32,431 bases of DNA from Elusimicrobiota bacterium (GTDB lineage: Bacteria > Elusimicrobiota > UBA8919): positions 1-32,431 of the forward strand of contig JBFLWK010000019.1 in the NCBI GenBank assembly GCA_040757695.1. Reading direction: 5' to 3'. How positions within the stretch are numbered: the stretch's first letter is position 1; each line of letters starts with the position of its first letter. The position numbers were made by a program, and so were the translations under genes. Positions 7,662 through 15,122 of this stretch are shown here, in pieces. The notes under the pieces are model-generated. The model was not told where the DNA came from, did not search any database, and worked only from the letters and a program-made list of their open reading frames with translations.

Positions 7662-9374
7662 ATGGCTAAAAATGTGCCGTCAGATATTGAGATTGCACAA
7701 TCAATCAAACTGGAACCAATTATGGAGATTGCAGAAAAAATCGGAGTAAGAAAAAACGAACTTGAACTACATGGCGACTACAAGGCGAAAATAAAACTGG
7801 AAATTCTTGAGCGGCTCAAAGATAAACCACAAGGCAAATATATTGATGTAACCGCAATCACACCAACACCATTAGGTGAAGGAAAAACAGTAACAACAAT
7901 CGGGCTTTCACTCGGGCTTAATAAAATTGATAAAAAGGTTATTACTACTATCAGACAGCCATCATTAGGCCCTGTTTTTGGTATTAAAGGTGGCGCAGCA
8001 GGAGGCGGATATTCGCAGGTTTTACCAATGGAGGACTTCAATCTGCATCTTACCGGCGATGTCCATGCGGTATCAATCGCTCACAATTTGTGTATGGCAT
8101 TTCTGAATAATGCACTTTACCGACGACAAATAAATATAGACCCCAAAAAAATCTTATGGCGGTATGTTGTTGATGTCTCGGAACGGTTTTTAAGAAATAT
8201 AATTACAGGGCTTGGTCCCGGTGACGACGGTGCACCACTCTATACCGGTTTTGATATCTCGGTTGCTTCAGAAGTGATGGCGATTCTGGCATTAACAAGT
8301 TCACTGCGGGATTTAAGAGAACGATTAAGAAAAATAGTGGTTGCATTCACATATGATAACAGACCTGTAACCGCAGAAGATATAAAAGTTGCTGGTGCGA
8401 TGGCGGTACTCTTGAAAGATGCAATCAAGCCTAATTTGTTGCAGACGACAGAAGGCACACCGTGTTTTGTTCACGCAGGACCTTTCGCAAATATCGCACA
8501 CGGGAATTCATCAATCATTGCGGATAAAATTGCATTAAAACTGACTGATTATGTGGTTACAGAAAGCGGATTCGGTGCGGATTGCGGAATGGAAAAATTT
8601 ATGAATATCAAATGCAGATATTCCGGGCTTATACCGAATTGTGTTGTGATGGTTTGCTCAATCAGAGCGTTAAAAATGCATTCAGGTAAAATAAATGTTG
8701 TTGCCGGTAAATCGCTACCGGATGAACTTGCAAAAGAAAATTTAGAATTGGTAGAACAGGGTTTGTGTAATTTAGAAAAACAGATTGAAAATGCAAAATT
8801 GCATGGTGTGCCAGTAGTGGTTGCAATCAACAGATTCACAACAGATACCGATAGAGAAATAGAACTTGTCAGAAAAAAAGCAGTTGAATTTGGTGCTGAA
8901 GATGCTGTTGTTTCAGATGTTTGGGAAAAAGGTGGCGAAGGTGGTAAGGAACTTGCAAAAGCAGTTGTAAAAGCATGCGAGAAAAAAGAAGGCGGACGAC
9001 AATTCAGGTTCCTATATGAACTGAACTGGCCTATCAAGAAAAAAATAGAAACAATTGCAACAAAAATTTACGGTGCAAAAGATATACAATATCTTCAACC
9101 TGCAGAAGAAAAAATTAAACTCTATACCGATTTAGGCTGGGATAAATTACCGATAAATATGGCGAAGACGCATCTGTCACTTTCACACGAGCCAAGTTGG
9201 AAAGGTAAGCCGAAGGATTTTATATTGCCGATTCGTGATATTCGCGCATCAGTCGGCGCCGGCTTCCTGTATCCGCTTTGCGGCGAGATGAGAACAATGC
9301 CAGGACTGCCATCAGTCCCCGCAGGTACCAGAGTTGATATAGACAAAGATGGTAAAGTCATCGGCTTATTTTAG
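7662..9374 (+). CDS. fhs: Formate-tetrahydrofolate ligase
   Basis: It uses ATP to join formate to tetrahydrofolate, giving 10-formyl-THF, the second step of the methyl branch. At 570 residues it is slightly longer than the usual 556. The P-loop region TPTPLGEGKTVTTIGL lies near residues 68-83, then RQPSLGPVFGIKGGAAGGGYSQ with residues typical of the family, NLHLTGD, and FADI-type folate-site sequence. The C-terminus PGLPSVPAGTRVDID is also conserved. A perfect promoter and GGAGG precede the start, so it is probably transcribed separately from the fdh genes. A 32-bp palindrome begins 3 nt after the stop. Confidence 0.96.
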   Translation: MAKNVPSDIEIAQSIKLEPIMEIAEKIGVRKNELELHGDYKAKIKLEILERLKDKPQGKYIDVTAITPTPLGEGKTVTTIGLSLGLNKIDKKVITTIRQPSLGPVFGIKGGAAGGGYSQVLPMEDFNLHLTGDVHAVSIAHNLCMAFLNNALYRRQINIDPKKILWRYVVDVSERFLRNIITGLGPGDDGAPLYTGFDISVASEVMAILALTSSLRDLRERLRKIVVAFTYDNRPVTAEDIKVAGAMAVLLKDAIKPNLLQTTEGTPCFVHAGPFANIAHGNSSIIADKIALKLTDYVVTESGFGADCGMEKFMNIKCRYSGLIPNCVVMVCSIRALKMHSGKINVVAGKSLPDELAKENLELVEQGLCNLEKQIENAKLHGVPVVVAINRFTTDTDREIELVRKKAVEFGAEDAVVSDVWEKGGEGGKELAKAVVKACEKKEGGRQFRFLYELNWPIKKKIETIATKIYGAKDIQYLQPAEEKIKLYTDLGWDKLPINMAKTHLSLSHEPSWKGKPKDFILPIRDIRASVGAGFLYPLCGEMRTMPGLPSVPAGTRVDIDKDGKVIGLF

Positions 9375-9376
9375 TA

Positions 9377-9408
9377 TTTCACAATTTCAGAATTCTGAAA
9401 TTGTGAAA
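9377..9408 (+). repeat. Perfect 32-bp palindrome between fhs and arsR-like gene
   Basis: The left half is TTTCACAA then TTTCAGAA, and the right half is its exact reverse complement with no spacer. It lies between the fhs stop and the arsR-type start. It may be the regulator's operator, an fhs transcript-end hairpin, or a repeat element with 8-bp units. Relatives are at 376-403 and 9719-9750. Confidence 0.85.
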
Positions 9409-9424
9409 AAGAGAGGTGATGTAT

Positions 9425-9718
9425 ATGTCACAAATTTTATTAAGAGTTTTAAAGGCAGTATCTAACGAAAGGAGAATAAAAATAATAGAACAATTGTTAA
9501 GACACAAAAAAATAGGATTAGCCAAAATTGCTCAAATAACAAATATACCAGTTTCATCAACTTGCCGACACTTAAAGATGTTAGAAACTAATTTGATGGT
9601 GCAGCATCAAATAAAAAATGGTAAAGTATATTATTCATTAAATCCTAAGAGACCCCTACGGTTCAATAGAAACATTATTAGCCTTTTGAAAAAGCAACGA
9701 AAGAGATATAAATATTAA
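9425..9718 (+). CDS. ArsR/SmtB-type winged helix regulator
   Basis: A 97-residue winged helix protein. It opens LLRVLKAVSNERRIKIIEQLL, typical of ArsR helices 1-2, followed by the recognition region IAQITNIPVSSTCRHLKMLE and a wing at GKVYYSLN. The metal-binding motif ELCVCDL is absent, and a single Cys lies in the recognition helix, so it is unlikely to sense metals in the classical way. I chose ATG 9425, with GAGAGG 9 nt upstream, over GTG 9416 and ATG 9419. It sits between C1 genes and hydrogenase genes and is flanked by related palindromic repeats, so a role in controlling them is plausible but unproven. Confidence 0.82.
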   Translation: MSQILLRVLKAVSNERRIKIIEQLLRHKKIGLAKIAQITNIPVSSTCRHLKMLETNLMVQHQIKNGKVYYSLNPKRPLRFNRNIISLLKKQRKRYKY

Positions 9719-9750
9719 ATTTCACTTTTCTGAAATTCTGAAATTCTGAA
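9719..9750 (+). repeat. 4 x 8 bp repeat arm before hydrogenase small subunit
   Basis: Units are ATTTCACT, TTTCTGAA, ATTCTGAA and ATTCTGAA in 8-bp phase, directly after the regulator stop. It shares TTTCAC and TCTGAAA with the palindrome at 9377-9408. Confidence 0.7.
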
Positions 9751-9777
9751 AAACTGGAATTCCTATTTGAGGGTTAA

Positions 9778-10587
9778 ATGCCGAAAGAATTTCCTGTTGT
9801 ATGGTTTCAGGGCGCTGCGTGTAGCGGGTGTGCGATTTCTGTCCTGAATTCGTTAAGTCCGACAATAAAAAATGTTTTGCTGGATGAACTGGTTCCAGGT
9901 AAACATATAAACTTGAAATTTATGCCGACGATAATGACCGGCTCGGGAAAAATTGTTATGGATATCCTGCTTGAAACCCAAAAAGCGAAAGATTATATTT
10001 TGATAGTTGAAGGTGCAATTCCTGAAAATGGTTTTGGTGATATCGGCGAAAAATCAATGGAAAGTGTTGTTGAGGAATTGGCAGAAGATGCATCTGCAAT
10101 AGTATCGCTCGGGAGTTGTTCGGCGTTTGGTGGTATTCCCAAAGGGAATCCTAATCCGACAAAAGTAAAAAGTGTTGAAAAATTTCTGGATTTTAAAAAC
10201 ATAAAAAAACCCGTGATAAATATTCCCGGCTGTCCACCTCATCCGGATTGGTTTGTTGGAACTGTTGCAAACATATTGCTGTTTGGCATACCTGAATTAG
10301 ATGAACTTTCAAGACCCAGACTTTTCTATGGAAAACTTATTCATGAAAATTGCGAACGAAGACCTTATTTTGATAAAGGTAAATTTGCCAAAAAATTTTC
10401 AGATGAGGGATGTCTTTACGAACTTGGGTGCAAGGGACCCTATACAAACGCTGACTGTCCGATAAGGAGTTGGAATTCCGGGGTCAATTGGTGTATCCAA
10501 AACGGTTCACCTTGTATCGGCTGTGTAGAGCCGGAATTCCCTGATTTAGAAGCGATGTATAAAAAAACAAAATGGAATAACAAATGA
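9778..10587 (+). CDS. [NiFe] hydrogenase small (electron-transfer) subunit, no Tat signal
   Basis: It carries the iron-sulfur relay of a [NiFe] hydrogenase whose large subunit follows. The 269 residues start directly at the catalytic fold, with Cys15 and Cys18 in AACSGC, then LGSCSAFGG and IPGCPPHPD, giving four ligands for the proximal cluster. The C-terminal domain has HENCERR, CLYELGCKGP, NADCP and PCIGCVEPEFPD for the medial and distal clusters. These motifs resemble group 1/2 uptake enzymes more than F420-non-reducing MvhG. There is no twin-arginine leader or membrane anchor, so a cytosolic enzyme is expected. The physiological electron acceptor is not shown by the sequence. Confidence 0.9.
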   Translation: MPKEFPVVWFQGAACSGCAISVLNSLSPTIKNVLLDELVPGKHINLKFMPTIMTGSGKIVMDILLETQKAKDYILIVEGAIPENGFGDIGEKSMESVVEELAEDASAIVSLGSCSAFGGIPKGNPNPTKVKSVEKFLDFKNIKKPVINIPGCPPHPDWFVGTVANILLFGIPELDELSRPRLFYGKLIHENCERRPYFDKGKFAKKFSDEGCLYELGCKGPYTNADCPIRSWNSGVNWCIQNGSPCIGCVEPEFPDLEAMYKKTKWNNK

Positions 10588-10599
10588 ATTTGCGGAATG

Positions 10600-10680
10600 A
10601 CAGGTTTTAACCTGTTGTTAATGGAGTAAATTCACACACTAATGTAGCCGAGGTTTCAACCTCGGTGAGCGGAGCGAAAC
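10600..10680 (+). repeat. Two hairpins and a GTGAGCGGAGCGAAAC tail between hydrogenase subunits
   Basis: ACAGGTT/AACCTGT (10600-10615) and CCGAGGTT/AACCTCGG (10648-10665) are perfect stems with 2-nt loops. The second is followed by GTGAGCGGAGCGAAAC (10665-10680), which recurs beside another palindrome at 27205-27239. The GGAG in the tail (10671-10674) lies 11 nt before the large-subunit ATG and may act as its ribosome binding site. Confidence 0.75.
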
Positions 10681-10685
10681 AAAAT

Positions 10686-12179
10686 ATGTCAAAAATAGTG
10701 ATTGACCCGGTAACCAGAATAGAAGGACATCTGAAAATTGAAGCAATTATTGATAATGGTATTGTAAAAGATGCGAATTCATCAGGAACTCTTTTTAGAG
10801 GATTTGAAATAATCTTAAAAAACAGGGACCCCCGCGATGCTTCACAAATTACACAAAGAATCTGCGGTGTCTGCCCAATCTGTCACGCCACTGCTTCTTC
10901 TTTAGCGCTTGATTCTGCCTTTGGTATTGACGATAAAATAACAGATAACGGTCGTATAATAAGAAATTTAATACTCGGTTCAAATTTTTTACAGTCACAT
11001 ATTTTGCATTTTTATCATCTCGCCGCACTTGACTTTGTTAAATCACCAGATATCCCCCCCTTTATTCCAAGATATGAAGGTGATTATCGTTTTTCTGAAA
11101 AGGAAAACGCTGAACTTACACAACACTATTTGAAAGCACTTGAAATAAGACGAAAAGCACATGAAATGCTTGCAATTTTTGGTGGTAAAATGCCGCATAA
11201 TGTCGGAATCATTGCAGGTGGGGTGACGGAAAAACCAACAACAGATAAAATTACAAATTTTTTATGGCGACTGAATGAAATCAGAGAGTTTATAGACAAT
11301 GTTTATATTCCCGATATTATTGCGGTTGCAAAAAAATATTCCGATTATTTCAGGATTGGTGCCGGCTGTAAAAATTATCTTGTATATGGTGTTTTTGATT
11401 TAGACGGTAAAGAAAAGGATTTACTTAAAAGAAATCGGCTTATTAAATCGGGCAGGGTATCTGCAGATTTGAGATGTGATATTGTAGATTCATTAAAAAT
11501 CACCGAGGATGTAAAACATTCATGGTATGATGATTCGCAATCGCATAAACAGCCGGCACAAGAAGAGACAATCCCGAAATATGGAAAAAAAGATGGCTAT
11601 TCCTGGATTAAATCACCAAGATACGCTGATATGGTTTATGAAGTCGGTCCATTGGCAAGAATGCTCGTGAACTATGTTTCCTGGGACGAAACCGTAAAAA
11701 AACTTGTTGATTCGGTTCTTACAGAATTTAAAGCAAAGCCCGATGTGTTATTTTCCGTGCTTGGTCGGCATGCCGCAAGAGCGCTGGAAACAAAATATGT
11801 TGCTGATAATATGGCTAACTGGATTTTACAATTAAAACCTGCCGAACCGGTTTATACTGATTATAATATTCCAGAAGAATCTGAAGGAATGGGGCTAACA
11901 GAGGCACCTAGAGGTGCGTTGGGACATTGGATAAAAATTAAAGAGGGGCGAATTGAAAATTATCAATGTGTGGTACCAACAACTTGGAATGCTTCGCCAA
12001 AAGACGATAAAGACCAACCCGGTCCGATTGAGCAAGCAATTATCGGTACAAAAATTAATGATGAAAATAATCCGTTTGAAATTGTCCGAATAGTGCGTTC
12101 GTTTGACCCGTGTCTTGCCTGTGCAGTTCATCTTGTTGATTTGCGAGGTAATGCAATTGGAGAATTCAAAGCTACATAA
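10686..12179 (+). CDS. [NiFe] hydrogenase large (catalytic) subunit
   Basis: This is the NiFe active-site subunit, 497 residues from ATG 10686. A GTG at 10665 is in frame but lies in a repeat, so I prefer the ATG opening SKIVIDPVTRIEGH, which is conserved. The L1 motif is RICGVCPICH with Cys60 and Cys63. The L2 motif is DPCLACAVH with Cys476 and Cys479. The 15 residues after His482 match the extension cut off by a maturation protease, and that protease is encoded next. A FLQSHILHFYHL segment is typical of group 1/2 enzymes. The hyp assembly genes are not in the window. Confidence 0.93.
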   Translation: MSKIVIDPVTRIEGHLKIEAIIDNGIVKDANSSGTLFRGFEIILKNRDPRDASQITQRICGVCPICHATASSLALDSAFGIDDKITDNGRIIRNLILGSNFLQSHILHFYHLAALDFVKSPDIPPFIPRYEGDYRFSEKENAELTQHYLKALEIRRKAHEMLAIFGGKMPHNVGIIAGGVTEKPTTDKITNFLWRLNEIREFIDNVYIPDIIAVAKKYSDYFRIGAGCKNYLVYGVFDLDGKEKDLLKRNRLIKSGRVSADLRCDIVDSLKITEDVKHSWYDDSQSHKQPAQEETIPKYGKKDGYSWIKSPRYADMVYEVGPLARMLVNYVSWDETVKKLVDSVLTEFKAKPDVLFSVLGRHAARALETKYVADNMANWILQLKPAEPVYTDYNIPEESEGMGLTEAPRGALGHWIKIKEGRIENYQCVVPTTWNASPKDDKDQPGPIEQAIIGTKINDENNPFEIVRIVRSFDPCLACAVHLVDLRGNAIGEFKAT

Positions 12180-12669
12180 AATTGCTGTTGTTGGTTTTGG
12201 AAATATTTTGATGGGTGATGAAGGTGTTGGTGTCCATGTTATAAAAGAATTACAAAACCCTTCTACTTTCTACCGTCTACCTTCTACCGTTGAGTTAATT
12301 GACGGTGGAACTGCATCATTTGATGTAATTTTATCGCTTAAAAATGTTGACAAACTAATAATTATTGATGCTATAAAAAACGGTGGTATTTCTGGAGAAA
12401 TTTATAAATTTCAGAATTTCCAAATTTCCAAATTTGGAAATTTGGAAATTGAAAAATTATCTTTGCACGATATAAATATAATTGATGCGTTAAAAATTGC
12501 TGGAAAAGTTGGACAACTTCCAAAAGAAATTATTTTTATTGGGATTGAACCCAAAGAGATTCTGCCCAAATTGGAACTTTCCGAAGAAGTTAAAAATAAA
12601 ATACCGGAAGTTATAAAAATGGTTATGTCGGAGATAAATCATGATTGTCTCACAGCAAAAGCCAATTGA
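12151..12669 (+). CDS. Hydrogenase maturation endopeptidase (HyaD/HybD family)
   Basis: It removes the C-terminal tail of the large subunit after nickel insertion. Conserved features are VVGFGNILMGDEGVGV with Glu24, the LIDGGT Asp, and LSLHDINI with the metal-binding His. The start is uncertain. ATG 12151 gives 172 residues and a 29-nt overlap with the large subunit gene, while TTG 12157 sits at better spacing from GAGGT (12145-12149). Two segments are repeat-derived: NPSTFYRLPST, from 12260-12287, and a 16-residue stretch from 12408-12455 before LSLH. The core motifs are intact, so the enzyme is probably active. Confidence 0.88.
   Translation: MQLENSKLHKIAVVGFGNILMGDEGVGVHVIKELQNPSTFYRLPSTVELIDGGTASFDVILSLKNVDKLIIIDAIKNGGISGEIYKFQNFQISKFGNLEIEKLSLHDINIIDALKIAGKVGQLPKEIIFIGIEPKEILPKLELSEEVKNKIPEVIKMVMSEINHDCLTAKAN
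12260..12287 (+). repeat. 4 x 7 bp repeat inside the maturation protease gene
   Basis: Units CTTCTAC, TTTCTAC, CGTCTAC and CTTCTAC in 7-bp phase. It is the same unit as the two tracts inside the antiporter gene at 25969 and 26330. Confidence 0.8.
12408..12455 (+). repeat. 6 x 8 bp inverted repeat inside the maturation protease gene
   Basis: Left units are ATTTCAGA then ATTTCCAA twice. Right units are ATTTGGAA twice then ATTGAAAA. The halves are inverted, and the 48-bp length keeps the reading frame (16 codons). Confidence 0.8.
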
Positions 12670-13309
12670 CGAAATTCTAAAAATGCTTGAAGGCGAAAAA
12701 AGCGTTTTTGTTGTTGGTTGTAACGGTTGTGCCGAGGTTTGTGAAACCGGTGGCGAAAAAGCATGTGTTGAGTTAAAACAGAAATTGGAAGCATCAGGTA
12801 TAAAAGTTGCAGGATGCACAGTTGTTGATTTTATGTGCAACAAACTTTTGGATTCTCTAAAAATTCTAAGACATAAGAAAAAAATTGATAGTGCAGATTC
12901 AATTCTTGCTTTGACCTGTGGAATTGGGGTTCAAGCAATTGCCTCGGTAATAGATAAATATGTTCATCCAGCAAACAATACGATTTATCTTGGTGGATTT
13001 CAAGGGCTCTGGCCATCAATAGAAAAATGTGCTGAATGCGGGGATTGCGTTCTGGATTTAACAGGTGGAATTTGTCCAGTTATAAACTGCTCAAAATCGT
13101 TATTAAACGGGCCCTGTGGTGGTACAAAAAATAGTAAATGTGAGATTGACAAAGAACTGGATTGTGGCTGGGAAAAAATCTATAACCGACTTAAAAAACT
13201 GAACAGACTTGAAAATTTTCAGAAACTTGTAAAACTTCGTGACTATTCAAAAATGTTTCCATCTGCTGAACTAAGAAACACTGGTTTTTACGATATTGAA
13301 AAAGAGTAA
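12641..13309 (+). CDS. metV: Methylenetetrahydrofolate reductase iron-sulfur/zinc partner subunit
   Basis: MetV partners MetF in acetogen methylene-THF reductases. The 222-residue protein has a Cys-rich N-terminal domain (VVGCNGCAEVCETGG, about 24-38) and a C-terminal set of Cys (CAECGDCVLDLTGGICPV, NCSKSLLNGPCGGTKNSKCEID, DCGW) that matches the MetV family. It overlaps the protease gene by 29 nt and is followed, after a 59-nt gap with a palindrome, by metF. The overlap ties hydrogenase maturation and folate reduction into one transcript, which hints that hydrogenase and MetFV are used together. Confidence 0.9.
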   Translation: MIVSQQKPIDEILKMLEGEKSVFVVGCNGCAEVCETGGEKACVELKQKLEASGIKVAGCTVVDFMCNKLLDSLKILRHKKKIDSADSILALTCGIGVQAIASVIDKYVHPANNTIYLGGFQGLWPSIEKCAECGDCVLDLTGGICPVINCSKSLLNGPCGGTKNSKCEIDKELDCGWEKIYNRLKKLNRLENFQKLVKLRDYSKMFPSAELRNTGFYDIEKE

Positions 13310-13336
13310 AAAAAGGTACAGTAGAGAGGAGGACAC

Positions 13337-13360
13337 TTGCTCATTTAGCTAAATGAGCAA
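13337..13360 (+). promoter_or_regulatory. 24-bp perfect palindrome between the ribosome binding site and start of metF
   Basis: TTGCTCATTTAG and its exact complement form a spacer-free palindrome. GAGGAGG (13326-13332) lies 36 nt from the ATG at 13369, and an in-frame TGA at 13354-13356 rules out an earlier start. Folding the palindrome would bring the two to about 12 nt apart. Confidence 0.7.
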
Positions 13361-13368
13361 CTAAGAAA

Positions 13369-14247
13369 ATGAGACTGACAGAATTATTTTCTAAAAAGTT
13401 TGTTGTTACTTCTGAAATTGGACCGCCAAAAGGTTGGCAGATTGAAAAGTGTTTACAGGAAGCAGAACACCTTAAAGGCAAGGTAGATGCGATAAATGTT
13501 ACTGATAATCAATCCTCAGTTATGAGATTCGGTTCGCTTGCGACCTGTCATTTCCTAAAAGACAGAGGAATTGAGCCTGTTTATCAGGTTGTCTGTCGTG
13601 ACAGAAACAGAATTGCGTTGCAGTCGGATATTTTAAGCGCTGCCGCATTTGGTATTGAAAATCTGCTTTTACTAACAGGTGACCACACGAAACTTGGCGA
13701 CCATCCGCAAGCAAAACCGGTTTTTGATTTAGATTCTGTTTCACTGATTTATGCTGTGAAGAAACTTGAAGAAGGTCAAGACCTCGCTGGGAACAAACTT
13801 GAAAGTGAACCACCCAAATTTTCAATTGGTGCGGTTGTTTCGCCGTGTTCTGACCCTGTTGAGCCACAACTCATAAAGATGGAGAAAAAAGTTAAAGCAG
13901 GTGCACAATTTTTTCAAACCCAGGCGGTTTATGAAACAGACAAATTTGTAAAGTTTATGGAAAAAGCAAAACAGTTTGGTGTTCCTGTAATGGCTGGTAT
14001 TGTAGTTTTGAAAAGTGTTGGTATGGCGAGATATATGAACGAAAATGTTGCAGGTGTTTATGTGCCTGATAATCTTATAGAAGAACTTAAAAAAGATAAA
14101 GAAAAAACGAAATCAGGTCAGACAGGGATAGAAATTGCAGCAAAACTTATCAAAGAACTCAAGCCATACTGTCAGGGTGTTCACATAATGCCACTCGGCT
14201 GGGACGACAAAGTTCCAAAAATCATAGAACTTGCCGGGCTTTCCTAG
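13369..14247 (+). CDS. metF: Methylenetetrahydrofolate reductase catalytic subunit
   Basis: MetF reduces methylene-THF to methyl-THF on an FAD-containing TIM barrel. The 292-residue protein shows FVVTSEIGPPKG at the N-terminus, a DAINVTDNQSS segment, LLLTGDH (about 103-109), GAVVSPCSDP and FFQTQAVYE, all typical of the family. It works with MetV encoded just upstream. The electron donor is unknown; candidates in the neighbourhood are the soluble hydrogenase and the flavoprotein pair at 16095-17992. Its ribosome binding site is separated from the ATG by a palindrome. The next small gene starts 1 nt after the stop. Confidence 0.93.
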   Translation: MRLTELFSKKFVVTSEIGPPKGWQIEKCLQEAEHLKGKVDAINVTDNQSSVMRFGSLATCHFLKDRGIEPVYQVVCRDRNRIALQSDILSAAAFGIENLLLLTGDHTKLGDHPQAKPVFDLDSVSLIYAVKKLEEGQDLAGNKLESEPPKFSIGAVVSPCSDPVEPQLIKMEKKVKAGAQFFQTQAVYETDKFVKFMEKAKQFGVPVMAGIVVLKSVGMARYMNENVAGVYVPDNLIEELKKDKEKTKSGQTGIEIAAKLIKELKPYCQGVHIMPLGWDDKVPKIIELAGLS

Positions 14248-14248
14248 A

Positions 14249-14512
14249 ATGTTCACTATTGATAATTTTCAAATTATTATTGGTGCGATAAGTTTTATTA
14301 TAATTCTGATTGTTCTTGGTAAAATCAGTCGGCAATTGGACAATATCAGCAGTTGTCTTGGATATATCCAAAAAAAAGCAAAAGATACAGAGGATACAAC
14401 AAAATGGGCTTGGGATATTATTAAAGCCAAATTAGAAATTTTAATTAAAGAACTTGAAAAAGAAAAAAAAGAAAAAAAGGAGATAAAAAACAACGATATA
14501 AAATGGGTATGA
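14249..14512 (+). CDS. Small single-pass membrane protein with coiled coil
   Basis: I do not recognise the family. From ATG 14249 it has 87 residues: one hydrophobic helix (IIIGAISFIIILIVLGKI, about 8-25), then a charged segment and a Lys/Glu-rich helix (about 57-78) likely to form a coiled coil. An earlier start at TTG 14231 would overlap metF and has no support. It lies 1 nt after metF and 4 nt before fchA, so it belongs to this operon. It might tether soluble C1 enzymes to the membrane, but nothing in the sequence proves that. Confidence 0.65.
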   Translation: MFTIDNFQIIIGAISFIIILIVLGKISRQLDNISSCLGYIQKKAKDTEDTTKWAWDIIKAKLEILIKELEKEKKEKKEIKNNDIKWV

Positions 14513-14516
14513 TAAG

Positions 14517-15122
14517 ATGCAAGAAAAATATATCAACAATTCTATAAAAAAATATCTTGACGATTTATCTGCGAAACTGCCAGCACCGGGCGGTGGAAGT
14601 GCGGCTGCATTAGTTTCCGCAACAGGTGTTTCCTGTCTTTTGATGGTAGCCAATTTTAGTATCGGCAAAAAGGGGTATGAGCAGTATCAGGATGAGTTAA
14701 AAAAAATCGTGGTGGAACTGTCAACTTTTAAGTGTCAATTGTCAACCTTAATTGATGAAGATGTAAAAGCATACACAAATCTTTCAGAAGCGTATAAAAC
14801 CAAAACAACTGACAAAATACAGGATGCGTTAAGAAATGCGCTGGCGGTTCCTTGTAAAATTTTTGAGATTTCAGTTGAAGCAATTCCCTTGGCAGAAAGG
14901 CTTTCTGAAATCGGCAACAGGAATCTGATAAGCGATGTTGCCTGTGGGGTTTCAATACTCCGTGCAGGGATTGAATCGTCAAAGTTCAATATAGACATAA
15001 ATCTGAAATTTATTACTGATGCTAAATTCGTAAAAGAGACAAAAACAAAATACGAAAAAATGTTAAAAGTTGCGGTTGAGAATATAGAAACAATAATCAA
15101 AAAAACAGGCGAGAAACAATGA
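14517..15122 (+). CDS. fchA: Methenyltetrahydrofolate cyclohydrolase (FTCD cyclodeaminase family)
   Basis: FchA interconverts 10-formyl-THF and 5,10-methenyl-THF. The 201-residue all-helical protein has the family hallmark LPAPGGGSAAALVSATG (about 21-37), then an LIDEDVKAY segment and a VACGVSILRAGI segment near the C-terminus. TGTCAA-type repeat fragments occur at 14717-14746 inside the gene without an obvious change of length. The ribosome binding site is weak. It overlaps folD by 4 nt (ATGA). Because the FolD here lacks a key cyclohydrolase residue, FchA is probably the only cyclohydrolase of this cluster. Confidence 0.9.
   Translation: MQEKYINNSIKKYLDDLSAKLPAPGGGSAAALVSATGVSCLLMVANFSIGKKGYEQYQDELKKIVVELSTFKCQLSTLIDEDVKAYTNLSEAYKTKTTDKIQDALRNALAVPCKIFEISVEAIPLAERLSEIGNRNLISDVACGVSILRAGIESSKFNIDINLKFITDAKFVKETKTKYEKMLKVAVENIETIIKKTGEKQ

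Noticed and set aside
9377-9408. Intrinsic terminator of fhs
   Set aside because: The palindrome is AT-rich, followed by A and G rather than a T run, so termination is possible but not supported enough for a call.
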